Assembly (NCBI GenBank): GCA_020849275.1
Contig: JADLGO010000034.1
Location: forward strand, 62,001-126,000
DNA length: 64,000 bases
Origin: Chthonomonadales bacterium
GTDB lineage: Bacteria; Armatimonadota; Chthonomonadetes; Chthonomonadales; CAJBBX01
Direction: 5' to 3'
Numbering within the stretch: position 1 is the stretch's first letter; every line of letters starts with the position of its first letter. This document shows, piece by piece, positions 50,780 to 59,494 of the stretch. The position numbers and the translations under genes were made by a program. Under the pieces are notes generated by a model. The model ran no database searches. It was not told where the DNA came from and was given only the letters and a program-made list of their open reading frames with translations.

Positions 50780-52117
50780 TCACAGGCTGTAGGGCGTCAG
50801 GTCCGGCTCCCCCACGCCGAGCAGGCGGTAGGCGGCCTCACGCACGATGCGCTCGGACTCCGGGGCGAACATGAGCAGGCCGTAGTAGCGGTAGGCATCG
50901 GTAACCTCGTACCCGCCGATCGCGTGGTCGGCGGCCGTCGGCAGGTAGTTGAGGATACCGTTCGTGTAGCCCATCGGGAAGACCGGGCCGTCCGTCTGCC
51001 GGTCGAAATCCAGAGCGTACTGCACGACGGTCTCGGCCGGCATCGCGAGGAAGCGCGCGCCGCCCACCTCCAGGCACTGGAGAGTGAAGGGATGGCGCAG
51101 GTCGGTCTCGTCCCGCGCCGCGATGTCGCGCTCATACTCGGCGTAGTCGCGCATCCCCTCGGCGTGCATCGCGTGCCCCACGTCGCCTCGCTCCCGCGCG
51201 GCCTTCGCCTCCGCTTCCCAGCGCCGCATGCGCTCCTCGCACTCCACCACCGGTGGCGGCGGCAGCAGCGGCAGCATCACCTCGTCCACCGCATGCGCGA
51301 TCGGGTCGTCGTAGAGCGGCGTCGCGGCGCGCATGGCGGTCACCGCGGCGGCGCCGAGCGTGCGGCCGTTCTGGATAGCCGCGGAGAAGCTGGAGCGCTT
51401 GAGCGGGTTGATGTTGCCGCAGCAGCCCTGGAGAAACAGTGGCACCACGGCGCCGTCCGTCTCACGGCGCACGGTCTCGCACGCGTAGCCGGCGAAGTCG
51501 GCCGTGATGCGCAGGTTCTCGCCGGTCAGCGTCGTGCCGTGGCAGGCGTGGCTGAAGAGCAGCGCGAACGGATGCCCGGCCGGGTCGGCCAGCACAAGCA
51601 CGTCGACATACGGCGCCACCGGACCGGCGTAGTTGCGCCCCAGGACCGTGTTGCCGCCGGTGTTGCGCGTCTGGCGGCGATTCACGCCGATCTGCACAGG
51701 CGCGCGGCCGTAGGCGAGCGAGGCCGGCTGCAGGTTGTCCCATGCTTGCTTGATGATGCCGACGAGCTTGCGAACCATCACGTCGGTGTAGGCGGCGTCG
51801 CGCGCGCCCATCGAGTGGTAGGCGCGCACCGACGGGCCGCCGTGCGTGTGGCTGGCGTTGAGGAGGATGGCCTCTGGCGCCATACCGGTGAGCGCGGCGG
51901 CCTCGCCGCGCACGCGCTCCACCAGGTCGAGGTCCAGGCCGATCAGGTCCATCCCGACGATCGCCACGGCGTCGTGGCCGTCGTCGAACACAGCGGCGCG
52001 CGCGTGCAGCTCGTCGTGGACCGCGACGCATCCGGACGGCCGAAACGCGTACCCCGACATCCAAACGCCGAGCGGCGGCGTGATGTTCGTCTCGCAGACA
52101 CCGGCGTAGAGCGGCAT
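50780..52117 (-). CDS. neutral/alkaline ceramidase-like (N-terminal domain) protein
   Basis: The 445-residue protein matches the N-terminal domain of neutral ceramidases: YAGVCETNITPPLGVWMSGY, NASHTHGGPSVRAY (zinc-binding His motif), SHACHGTTL, then LQGCCGNINPL. In true neutral ceramidases the last motif holds the nucleophile Ser (G-N/D-x-S-P); here the place is Asn (GNINP), so amide hydrolysis by that mechanism is unlikely. The C-terminal immunoglobulin domain of ceramidase is absent. Many Armatimonadota and Planctomycetota carry such proteins with unknown substrate. No signal peptide is seen. AGGAGG precedes the ATG at 52117. Confidence 0.85.
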   Translation of the reverse strand: MPLYAGVCETNITPPLGVWMSGYAFRPSGCVAVHDELHARAAVFDDGHDAVAIVGMDLIGLDLDLVERVRGEAAALTGMAPEAILLNASHTHGGPSVRAYHSMGARDAAYTDVMVRKLVGIIKQAWDNLQPASLAYGRAPVQIGVNRRQTRNTGGNTVLGRNYAGPVAPYVDVLVLADPAGHPFALLFSHACHGTTLTGENLRITADFAGYACETVRRETDGAVVPLFLQGCCGNINPLKRSSFSAAIQNGRTLGAAAVTAMRAATPLYDDPIAHAVDEVMLPLLPPPPVVECEERMRRWEAEAKAARERGDVGHAMHAEGMRDYAEYERDIAARDETDLRHPFTLQCLEVGGARFLAMPAETVVQYALDFDRQTDGPVFPMGYTNGILNYLPTAADHAIGGYEVTDAYRYYGLLMFAPESERIVREAAYRLLGVGEPDLTPYSL

Positions 52118-52309
52118 GGCAGCCTCCTGGTGGTTCGGCGCTCTGCGGCGAGCGGCCGCATGGCTACCGGGACGTTTCGCGCCGCGCGCGCGGCCTTCCT
52201 CCACCGCGCTCTGGCCACGGAATCCGGGCCGCTAGCGTGCACACACGGCGCGGCCGCCGCGTGCTCCCGTGGGAGTGGGGGACGGCCCGTTCGCCCCGAA
52301 CGTATGGGG

Positions 52310-52315
52310 TATAGT
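52310..52315 (+). promoter_or_regulatory. possible -10 for the menaquinone cluster
   Basis: TATAGT (52310-52315) lies 111 bp before the ubiD-like ATG, with no recognisable -35. The 308-bp region 52118-52425 shows nothing else I can support. Confidence 0.35.
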
Positions 52316-52425
52316 GAGTGTGCCGGCCGGCTCCGAGGGCCGGCAGAGGGGCGCCAGGGGCCACCGCGCCGCGCCCGGGCCTCCCGCCACCAACCAGCGC
52401 CGCCTGCAAACGGGGTCCCGCGCCG

Positions 52426-53877
52426 ATGCCATACGACAGCTTTCAGGACTTCCTGCGCCGTCTGGAGCGGGAAGGAGAGCTCCGCCACATCGCGCAGCCC
52501 CTCAGCCCGCACCTCGAGATCACCGAGGTCGCCGACCGCGCCATGAAGAGTCCGGACGGCGGCAAGGCCCTCGTGATCGACCGCCCCACCGGACACAACA
52601 TCCCGGTAGCCATCAACACGATGGGCTCGCGCCGGCGCATGTCCCTTGCCCTAGGTGTGGACGACTACGAGGAGGTCGCCGCCGAGTTGGCCGACCTGCT
52701 CAAGCCTGACGTGCCGGCCGGCCTCCTCGGCAAGCTGGCCGCCCTGCCGAAGCTGGCGCGGCTCGCCTCGGCGCCGCCGCGCATGGTGGGCTCCGGCATC
52801 TGCCAGGAGATCGTGCGCACGGGAGATGAGGTCGACCTGGGCGCCCTGCCCGTGCTCCACTGCTGGCCGCAGGATGGCGGGCCGTTCATCACTTTGCCCC
52901 TCGTCTTCACCCACGATCCGGCCGACGGCCGCCGGAACGTCGGCATGTATCGCATTCAGGTCTACGACCGCCGCACGACGGGCATGCACTGGCAGCTCCA
53001 CAAAGTGGGAGCCGAGCACCACCGCAGGAGCGAGGAGGCGGGCCGCCTGATCGAGGCCGCGGTCGCGCTCGGCGGCGACCCGGCGTGCATCTTCAGCGCG
53101 CTCGCCCCGCTCCCTCCCGGGATCGACGAGATGCTCTTCGCCGGCTTCCTGCGCCGCAAGCCCGTGAGCCTCGTCGCGTGCAAGACCGTCGAGGTCGCGG
53201 TGCCGGCCGACGCGGAGATCGTGATCGAGGGCCATGTCGACCCCCTGGAGCGTCGACCCGAGGGCCCCTTCGGCGACCATACCGGTTACTACACGCCACG
53301 CGAGCCCTACCCCGTGTTCCACGTCACGGCCGTCACCCACCGCCGCGCTCCGGTCTACCCGGCCACCATCGTGGGCAGGCCGCCCATGGAAGACGGCTGG
53401 ATGGGCAAGGCCGTCGAGCGCATCTTCCTGCCGCTCATTCGCTTGATGGTGCCGGAGCTCGTGGACATGAACCTCCCGGTGGAGGCCTGCTTCCACAACA
53501 TGGCGCTCGTGTCGATCCGCAAGCGCTATCCCGGCCACGCGTTCAAGGTCATGAACGCCCTGTGGGGCCTGGGCCAGCTCATGTTCACGAAGATGATCTT
53601 CGTGTTCGACGCCGACGTGGACGTGCAGAACGTGGGCGAGTGTGTCTGGCGCCTCTCGAACAATATCGACCCTGAGCGCGACATGCTGTTGACGCGCGGA
53701 CCGATCGACGTGCTGGACCACGCGTCGCGAGCGCAGGGGTACGGATCCAAGGTCGGCTTCGACTGCACGCGAAAGCTCGCTGCCGAGGGCTACGCGCGCG
53801 AGTGGCCAGACGCGATCGAGATGACCGCGGAGGTGAAGCAGCGGATCGACGCGCTCTGGCCGGAGCTCGCCGTTTGA
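52426..53877 (+). CDS. UbiD-family prFMN-dependent decarboxylase (probable menaquinone branch)
   Basis: The 483-residue protein is a full-length UbiD. Features are YDSFQDFLRRLEREGELRHI at the start, the prFMN-binding part with NVGMYRIQVYDRRTTGMHW, VVIEGHVDPLERRPEGPFGDHTGYY (Glu and Arg of the active site), and HNMALVSIRKRYPGHAFKVMN later. UbiD enzymes decarboxylate an aromatic acid with prenylated FMN from UbiX. In the futalosine route such a UbiD (MqnL) acts on a dihydroxynaphthoate derivative. The neighbours ubiX, ubiA and mqnA support this assignment; MqnL is inferred from context, not residues. It overlaps the PAP2 gene by 4 nt (TTGA). Confidence 0.9.
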   Translation: MPYDSFQDFLRRLEREGELRHIAQPLSPHLEITEVADRAMKSPDGGKALVIDRPTGHNIPVAINTMGSRRRMSLALGVDDYEEVAAELADLLKPDVPAGLLGKLAALPKLARLASAPPRMVGSGICQEIVRTGDEVDLGALPVLHCWPQDGGPFITLPLVFTHDPADGRRNVGMYRIQVYDRRTTGMHWQLHKVGAEHHRRSEEAGRLIEAAVALGGDPACIFSALAPLPPGIDEMLFAGFLRRKPVSLVACKTVEVAVPADAEIVIEGHVDPLERRPEGPFGDHTGYYTPREPYPVFHVTAVTHRRAPVYPATIVGRPPMEDGWMGKAVERIFLPLIRLMVPELVDMNLPVEACFHNMALVSIRKRYPGHAFKVMNALWGLGQLMFTKMIFVFDADVDVQNVGECVWRLSNNIDPERDMLLTRGPIDVLDHASRAQGYGSKVGFDCTRKLAAEGYAREWPDAIEMTAEVKQRIDALWPELAV

Positions 53878-54749
53878 TCGCCGCGGCCGGGGGAGCCCTC
53901 GCGGCATGGGACCGCTCGCTCTTCCTGGCCGTGAACCAGGACCTGCGCGCGCGGGCGCTCGATCGCCTGATGCCGCTCGTCAGCGACATGGGCGTCGGCT
54001 GGGTTCAGGTGCTCTTTGTGCTCGGGCTGGCCGTGTTGGTCGGCACGCGGGCGCGCGAGGTGCGCGTTCGCGCCATGCCGGCCAGCCTTATGGGCGCGGT
54101 ACGCTCGCGGGCCGGCTGGGTGGGCGCGCTGCTGACGGCGTTCGCGCTCGCCGGCCTGGCGTCCACCATCATCAAGAACACGACTGCGCGCGACCGCCCC
54201 TGGTGGTTCTACCACCACGAGCACCTTGCCGGCCGACATCTGGACGTGAAGGTACGGACGATCGAGACCAGGCGGCCGCTGCGCGTGCGCGGGTTCCCGT
54301 CGGGCCATACGAGCACGTCGGTCGCGCTCGCGACGGCGCTCACCATCCTGGCGGCGGGCCAGCGCCGACGCCGCTGGGCGGTTGCGGTCGCCTGGGCGAT
54401 GGCGGCGCTCATCGGGTTCTCGCGGGTCTACATCGCCGATCACTGGCCGCTCGACGTGCTGGGCGGCATCGCCATCGGCCTCGCGGCCGGCGCCACCGGG
54501 GGCCCGCTGTGGCGGGCGCTGGCCGTCCGGCCGCGATGGGCTCGGCGCGCTGGCGCGGGAGGGACCGACAGTGACAGGCCGCCTCGTAGTGGCCATGACG
54601 GGAGCCAGCGGGGCGATCTACGCGACCCGCTTCCTGGCGAGAGCCGTCGAGCGGTTCGAGACGATCTACCTGGCCGTGTCCGAGCAGGCGATGCAGGTTG
54701 CGAGCACGGAGCTCGGCCTCGATGTGAGCCCGGCCACGCTGAGCGTTGA
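53874..54749 (+). CDS. PAP2-family phosphatase with a long out-of-frame overlap into ubiX
   Basis: The 291-residue protein has multiple membrane helices and all three PAP2 motifs: KNTTARDRP (KX6RP), FPSGHTS (PSGH) and SRVYIADHWPLD (SRX5HXXXD). It would dephosphorylate a lipid phosphate, perhaps undecaprenyl or another polyprenyl diphosphate. The fold is complete by about residue 225. The frame then runs on for about 65 Arg/Gly-rich residues to 54749, overlapping the ubiX gene (start 54571) by 179 nt. The start is a TTG overlapping the ubiD stop (TTGA at 53874-53877), an unusual coupling. The long overlap may mean a missing stop from a sequencing error, or a true extension. Confidence 0.75.
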   Translation: MIAAAGGALAAWDRSLFLAVNQDLRARALDRLMPLVSDMGVGWVQVLFVLGLAVLVGTRAREVRVRAMPASLMGAVRSRAGWVGALLTAFALAGLASTIIKNTTARDRPWWFYHHEHLAGRHLDVKVRTIETRRPLRVRGFPSGHTSTSVALATALTILAAGQRRRRWAVAVAWAMAALIGFSRVYIADHWPLDVLGGIAIGLAAGATGGPLWRALAVRPRWARRAGAGGTDSDRPPRSGHDGSQRGDLRDPLPGESRRAVRDDLPGRVRAGDAGCEHGARPRCEPGHAER

Positions 54750-55173
54750 GCGGCTGCTCGGGCGGCCCGCCCCCAACGTCGTCCTGCTCGACCGGCGCAG
54801 CTTCTTCTCGCCGCCGGCGAGCGGCTCGTTTCGCCACGACGGCATGGTGATCGTTCCCTGCTCGATGGGGACCGCGGGCCGGATCGCGCACGGCGTGTCG
54901 GACGACCTGGTGACGCGCGCCGCCGACGTCTGCCTCAAGGAGCGTCGGCGGCTCGTCCTCGTGGTGCGCGAGACACCCTGGAGCCTGGTGCACCTGCGAA
55001 ACATGACGGCGCTCGCCGAGGTCGGCGCCACGATCATGCCGGCCGCGCCGGGCTTCTACTTTCGGCCCCGGACGATCGAGGACCTTGCGGACCACCTGGT
55101 GGCCCGCATTCTGCAGCATCTCGGCGTGGAGCAGGAGTTGGTGCCGCAGTGGCAGTTCGCCGAGGAGCCCTAG
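54571..55173 (+). CDS. UbiX-family flavin prenyltransferase
   Basis: The 200-residue protein matches UbiX (about 190). It makes prenyl-FMN for the UbiD enzyme. MTGASGAIYATRFL is the Rossmann-like FMN site, followed by VIVPCSMGTAGRIAHGVSDDL and RRLVLVVRETPWSLVHLRNM, both standard. The GTG at 54571 has GGGAGGG upstream at a good spacing, strong support for the start. The gene overlaps the PAP2 frame by 179 nt and the next prenyltransferase frame by 25 nt. Confidence 0.93.
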   Translation: MTGRLVVAMTGASGAIYATRFLARAVERFETIYLAVSEQAMQVASTELGLDVSPATLSVERLLGRPAPNVVLLDRRSFFSPPASGSFRHDGMVIVPCSMGTAGRIAHGVSDDLVTRAADVCLKERRRLVLVVRETPWSLVHLRNMTALAEVGATIMPAAPGFYFRPRTIEDLADHLVARILQHLGVEQELVPQWQFAEEP

Positions 55174-56066
55174 CGGGCGCGGTCGCCGCCTGGAGGCGGC
55201 TCCGAACCATCCTGGAGATGATCAAGTTCGAGCACACGCTGTTCGCGCTGCCCTTCGCGCTCATCAGCGCGGTACTGGCGGCGGGACGGCTCGGCCGTCC
55301 GCACAGCCTGCCCGCCGGGAGCACGCTCGGCTGGATCCTGTTGGCGATGATCGGCGCGCGCAGCGCCGCCATGGCGTTCAACCGCATCGTTGACGCTCGC
55401 TACGACGCCGCCAACCCGCGCACCGTGGCGCGCGCCATACCGGCCGGGGCGCTCACGGTGCGCCAGGTCGGCGCGTTCACGGCCGGCGCAGTCGCGCTGT
55501 TCCTCTATGCCGCCTACCGGCTGAACCCGCTCTGCATGGCGCTCTCGCCGCTCGCGCTCGCCGCCGTCCTGGGCTACTCCTACACCAAGCGGTTCACCTC
55601 GCTCTCTCACCTGGCGCTCGGGTTCGCCATCGGCATCGCGCCGATCGGAGCGTGGCTGGCGGTCACCGGGCACTTCGCCCCCGAGCCGCTGCTCCTCGGC
55701 GCGGCGGTGATGCTCTGGATCGGCGGCTTCGACGTCATCTATGCCCTGCAGGATGTCGACTTCGATCACCGCGCCGGCCTGCACTCGCTGCCCCGCGCCA
55801 TCGGCATGGGGCCGGCGCTGCTCGTCTCGCGCCTGGTGCATGTGGCCATGCTCGGGCTGCTGGCCGTGGTGGGTGTGCTCGCCGGTCTACACACGATCTA
55901 CTTCGCCGGCCTCGTGGCCGTCGCGGCGCTGATCGCGTATGAGCACGCGCTGGTGTCGCCGGGCGATCTGAGCCGGCTGAACGTCGCCTTCTTCACGCTC
56001 AACGGCTGGGTGAGCGTGTCGCTCCTCGTGTTCGTCGTGCTCGATCGCTGGATGACACCGCGGTGA
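55149..56066 (+). CDS. UbiA-family prenyltransferase (probable menaquinone branch)
   Basis: The 305-residue integral membrane protein has about eight helices. The two Asp-rich motifs for the prenyl diphosphate are NRIVDARYDAANPRT and YALQDVDFDHRAG. The N-terminal LEMIKFEHTLFALPFAL is typical of UbiA and MqnP. It attaches a polyprenyl chain to the aromatic ring. Its place between ubiX and mqnA suggests MqnP. I chose the GTG at 55149 (25-nt overlap with ubiX); an ATG at 55218 is the alternative. The 3' end overlaps mqnA by 4 nt (GTGA). Confidence 0.88.
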   Translation: MAVRRGALAGAVAAWRRLRTILEMIKFEHTLFALPFALISAVLAAGRLGRPHSLPAGSTLGWILLAMIGARSAAMAFNRIVDARYDAANPRTVARAIPAGALTVRQVGAFTAGAVALFLYAAYRLNPLCMALSPLALAAVLGYSYTKRFTSLSHLALGFAIGIAPIGAWLAVTGHFAPEPLLLGAAVMLWIGGFDVIYALQDVDFDHRAGLHSLPRAIGMGPALLVSRLVHVAMLGLLAVVGVLAGLHTIYFAGLVAVAALIAYEHALVSPGDLSRLNVAFFTLNGWVSVSLLVFVVLDRWMTPR

Positions 56067-56857
56067 GCGCGCTTCGAATTGGGTCAGTTCCCTACCTCAA
56101 CGCCAAGCCGCTGGTGGACTGGTTCCACGAGCCGGAGTGTGACGCCGACGCCGAGGTGACCTATGCCGTGCCGGCGGAGCTTGCGGCGAGGCTGCGCGAC
56201 GGAGAGCTCGACGTGGCGATGGTCTCGGTCTTCGAGTTGTTTCGGGGTCCCGGGCTGAGGATGGTGCCCGGCGTCTCGGTCTCGGCCGACGGCCCCGTGG
56301 GTAGCGTCCGACTCCTGTCCCGCGTGTCGCCGCGCCGTATCGGCAGCGTCGCGCTGGACACGAGCTCGCTCACCTCCGCCGCGCTGACGCGCGTGCTGCT
56401 GAGCGAGGTCTACGGCCTCCAGCCGCGCTACGTACCGCATTCACCGGACCTTCCCGCGATGCTCGCCGTCTGCGACGCGGCGCTCATCATCGGCGATCTG
56501 AGGCTGTTCGCCCGCCCCGCGAGCCACGTGATCGACCTCGGTGCGGAGTGGAAGGCGCACACCGGCCTGCCGTTCGTCTACGCCGGCTGGCTCGCGCGCG
56601 AAGACGGGCCGGCCGCGGCCGCCGCGCAGATCCTGACGCGTGCGCGCGACTGGGGCGTGTCGCACCTTGAGGCGCTGTCGACACGGTGGGCCGAGCGCAT
56701 GGGCCTGCCGCTGGCGCGCGTGCGCGACTACTTCCTCAACGTGATGCGCTACGGCCTGGACGAACCGGCGTGGACCGGCCTGCGCACCTTCCAGGAGCGC
56801 TGCGTGGCGCATGGGCTGGTGGAGGCGCGGGTCCCGCTCCGGATGGTGGGAGAGTGA
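56063..56857 (+). CDS. mqnA: menaquinone biosynthesis protein MqnA (chorismate dehydratase)
   Basis: The 264-residue protein has the MqnA/MqnD substrate-binding-like fold. It begins RIGSVPYLNAKPLV and continues with PAELAARLRDGELDVAMVSVFELFR, ALDTSSLTSAALTRVLL and LIIGDLRLF, and in LPFVYAGWLARE. These match MqnA more closely than MqnD. It dehydrates chorismate to 3-enolpyruvylbenzoate, the first step of the futalosine pathway. The start is a GTG at 56063, in the GTGA overlap with the prenyltransferase stop. MqnB, MqnC, MqnD and MqnE genes are not in this window. Confidence 0.88.
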   Translation: MSALRIGSVPYLNAKPLVDWFHEPECDADAEVTYAVPAELAARLRDGELDVAMVSVFELFRGPGLRMVPGVSVSADGPVGSVRLLSRVSPRRIGSVALDTSSLTSAALTRVLLSEVYGLQPRYVPHSPDLPAMLAVCDAALIIGDLRLFARPASHVIDLGAEWKAHTGLPFVYAGWLAREDGPAAAAAQILTRARDWGVSHLEALSTRWAERMGLPLARVRDYFLNVMRYGLDEPAWTGLRTFQERCVAHGLVEARVPLRMVGE

Positions 56858-56864
56858 GACGGCG

Positions 56865-57425
56865 ATGAACGCGGAGATCGCCACGTGGCGCGACCCGCAG
56901 GGCAGGACCATCACGCTGGTTCAGGGCGACATCACCGAGGAGCGTGTCGACGCGATCGTGAACGCGGCGAACTCGCACCTTCGGCACGGCGGCGGCGTGG
57001 CCGCGGCCATCGCGCGCAAGGGCGGCCCCGCGATCCAGCAGGAAAGCGATCGCATCGGGTTCGTGGAGGTCGGCGGCGCGGCGGTCACGGGCGCGGGTCG
57101 CCTGCCATGCCGCTACGTGATCCACGCGGTCGGGCCGATGTGGGGCGCCGGCGGCGAGGACGCGAAGCTGGGGAGCGCCGCGCGCGGAAGCCTGGCGCGG
57201 GCCGAGCAGCTCGGCCTAGCGAGCGTGAGCCTGCCGGCTATCAGCAGCGGCATCTTTGGGTTCCCGAAAGAGCGGTGCGCCGAGATCCTGCTCACGGAGG
57301 CGCGGAGGCACTTCGCGGAGGGCGCCGATACGCGCCTGCGGACCATTCGGTTCTGCCTGTTCGACGAGCCGACCGTGCGCGCGTTTCGCGAGGCCTGGGA
57401 CCGCGCGATGCAAGGCGGCGACTGA
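56865..57425 (+). CDS. macrodomain protein (ADP-ribose or O-acetyl-ADP-ribose hydrolase type)
   Basis: The 186-residue protein is a single macrodomain. It has LVQGDITEERVDAIVNAANS, the HGGGVAAAIARKGG loop, YVIHAVGP and ISSGIFGFP, all in the order of the MacroD/YmdB type. It would bind ADP-ribose and may remove it from Glu/Asp or O-acetyl esters. The Asn in NAAN is the likely catalytic residue. It is 7 nt downstream of mqnA and before a HAD phosphatase. The start at 56865 has GGGAGAG somewhat upstream. Confidence 0.9.
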   Translation: MNAEIATWRDPQGRTITLVQGDITEERVDAIVNAANSHLRHGGGVAAAIARKGGPAIQQESDRIGFVEVGGAAVTGAGRLPCRYVIHAVGPMWGAGGEDAKLGSAARGSLARAEQLGLASVSLPAISSGIFGFPKERCAEILLTEARRHFAEGADTRLRTIRFCLFDEPTVRAFREAWDRAMQGGD

Positions 57426-57480
57426 GGCCTGGTCCGGCGCGTCGGCGGCGGCTCACCCGGCCGCTGCCAGGAGGAAGCAG

Positions 57481-58284
57481 ATGGCGGAGGAGATCTACCT
57501 GTTCATCGACTTCGACGGCACGATCAACGACGGCGACCTCCTCCTTGAGCGACACGTCCGCGAGCTGGCGGCTCTTCTGGCCGTGTCGGCGGGCGGCGGC
57601 GTGGCCGCCTGGGAAGCGGTGCTCCCCGGCGCCTGCGCGCGGTCGGAGACACGCTACCGGGAGCGGTTCGTGGGCGCGCCGCTGGCGGGCTACACCGCCT
57701 GGCTGAACGAGGAACGCGACCGCATGACGCGCGAGGTGTTCGCGGAAGCTGGCGTTCCGCTCCCGCGCGACGAGAGCCCGGCAGACTTCGGCAAGCGCAT
57801 GCAGTTCGATGCTCTCACTGGCGTCAGCGCGGCCTACCCGGGCGCGTTGAGCGCGCTTCGAAGCCTCTTCGAGGACGGCGTGCGGACGCAGCTTGCCTCG
57901 GGTCACAACTCCGAGTACCTGCTGGCCGCGCTCATCGGGGCCGGAGTCGAAAGCTACACCGAGAGCAAGTTCGGCCCGGACCTGGTGGACTGCGCCAAGG
58001 AGGGTCCGGAGTACTACCGGCGCATCATGGACGCCTGCGGCGCGGATCCGCAGCGCTCCGTGGTGGTGGACGACCTGCCGGCCTGCCTGGAATGGGCCCG
58101 GGAGGCCGGCGCTTCCGTCATTCAGGCGCGCATCCGCCCGTCCGCGCCAGAGCAGACCGAGCATACCGTCATGGCGGACCTGGCCGACCTCCCCCGGCTC
58201 GTCCGAGAGGTGGTGGAGGGCCGAACGGGCGCCGTGGCGCGCGGCCAGTGCGAGCCACGGCGCTCGCCGGGGGGAACGGGATGA
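57481..58284 (+). CDS. HAD-family phosphatase, MtnX/phosphoserine-phosphatase-like
   Basis: The 267-residue protein has motif I YLFIDFDGTINDGD, motif II TQLASGHNSE, motif III about Lys near ESKFGPDLVDCAKEGPEYY and motif IV VVVDDLPACLEWA. The cap is small and helical (residues 25-115). The motif II and IV forms are not those of phosphoserine phosphatase, so the substrate is open. CAGGAGGAAGCAG precedes the ATG. Its stop overlaps the M20 peptidase start (ATGA). It is 55 nt after the macrodomain gene. Confidence 0.82.
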   Translation: MAEEIYLFIDFDGTINDGDLLLERHVRELAALLAVSAGGGVAAWEAVLPGACARSETRYRERFVGAPLAGYTAWLNEERDRMTREVFAEAGVPLPRDESPADFGKRMQFDALTGVSAAYPGALSALRSLFEDGVRTQLASGHNSEYLLAALIGAGVESYTESKFGPDLVDCAKEGPEYYRRIMDACGADPQRSVVVDDLPACLEWAREAGASVIQARIRPSAPEQTEHTVMADLADLPRLVREVVEGRTGAVARGQCEPRRSPGGTG

Positions 58285-59459
58285 CCAACGAGCTTCGTGA
58301 CGAGATCGCCGCGGTGGAGCCCGACCTGATCGCCCTCCGCCACGACCTGCACCGCCACCCGGAGCTCAGCGGGCGCGAGGAGCGCACCGCCGGACGCGTA
58401 GCCGAGCGGCTGCGCGCGCTCGGCCTCCAACCGCGGACCGGCGTTGGCGGCCACGGCGTGGTGGCCGACCTCGACGGCGCGGCGCCCGGACCGACCCTGG
58501 CGCTCCGCGCCGACATGGACGCCCTGCCGATCGCCGAACGGAGCGAGCTCCCGTACCGCTCCGATGAGCCCGGAGTGATGCACGCGTGCGGCCACGACGG
58601 TCACACCACGGTGCTCCTTGGCGCGGCGCACATACTGTCCGGGCGACGCGACCGCCTGGCGGGGCGCGTTCGACTCCTCTTCCAGCCGGCGGAGGAGACG
58701 GTCGGCGGCGCGGTCGACATGTGCGCTCAGGGAGCGATGGACGGGGTGGACGCGATCGTGGCACTGCACGGGTGGCCGGGTCTGCCGATCGGTCAGGTGG
58801 GGCTGCGGATCGGCCCGATGATGGCCTCGGCCGATACGTTCGACATCCTGGTGCGCGGCCACGGGACCCACGCGGCCTACCCGCACCTTGGTGTCGACCC
58901 GGTGATCGCGGGCGCGGAGATCGTGCTTGCGCTGCAACGCATCGTGAGCCGGGAGGTCGACCCGCTCGAGTCGGCGGTGCTCACCGTGGCGCGCTTCCAG
59001 GCCGGCACCGCCTACAACGTCATACCGGAGACCGCCGGGCTCGGCGGCACGGTGCGCACACTGTCGCCCCACGTGCGCGACGCCATGCCCGAGCGCATTC
59101 GTCGCATCGCCGAGTCGGTGTGCGCGGCGAGCGGGGCGACGTGCGAGGTCGTCTACCGGCACGGGACCGCGCCCGTCGTCAACGATGCCGGCATCGTCGC
59201 GCTGGTGCGGCGCGTGGCCGGGACGGCGCTGGGGCCCGGGAACGTCATCGATCTAGCGGGCCCATCGATGGGCGCCGAGGACTTCGCCGCATACCTGGCC
59301 CACGCGCCGGGCGCCATTTTCCGCCTGGGTGTCGGCGACACGTCCGCGCTACACACCCCGACCTACGACTTCGCCGATGGAGCGCTCCCGGTCGGCGTCG
59401 AGCTCTTCTGCCGGATCGCCGAGGCCTACTGCCGCGCGCCCGCCGCTGGTCCCGCCTGA
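58281..59459 (+). CDS. M20 amidohydrolase (hippuricase/N-acyl amino acid hydrolase type)
   Basis: The 392-residue protein has the M20D pattern [22 protein letters not shown] (Cys103, His105), [10 protein letters not shown] (Glu138, Glu139) and [10 protein letters not shown] near the end. It resembles hippurate hydrolases and N-acetyl- or indole-3-acetyl-amino acid hydrolases, and so cleaves an N-acyl amino acid. A lid domain is at about 180-300. It is coupled to the HAD gene by ATGA and followed by the sugar-nucleotide epimerase 35 nt later. The exact substrate is not readable. Confidence 0.9.
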   Translation: MTNELRDEIAAVEPDLIALRHDLHRHPELSGREERTAGRVAERLRALGLQPRTGVGGHGVVADLDGAAPGPTLALRADMDALPIAERSELPYRSDEPGVMHACGHDGHTTVLLGAAHILSGRRDRLAGRVRLLFQPAEETVGGAVDMCAQGAMDGVDAIVALHGWPGLPIGQVGLRIGPMMASADTFDILVRGHGTHAAYPHLGVDPVIAGAEIVLALQRIVSREVDPLESAVLTVARFQAGTAYNVIPETAGLGGTVRTLSPHVRDAMPERIRRIAESVCAASGATCEVVYRHGTAPVVNDAGIVALVRRVAGTALGPGNVIDLAGPSMGAEDFAAYLAHAPGAIFRLGVGDTSALHTPTYDFADGALPVGVELFCRIAEAYCRAPAAGPA

Positions 59460-59494
59460 GCGCGGTCCGAGCCCCCAACCTGGAGGACATGCCC

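Noticed and set aside
53315-53330. Another parS-like sequence (TGTTCCACGTCACGGC)
   Set aside because: The central CACGTG is broken (CACGTC) and it lies in ubiD coding DNA with normal codons; chance is likely.
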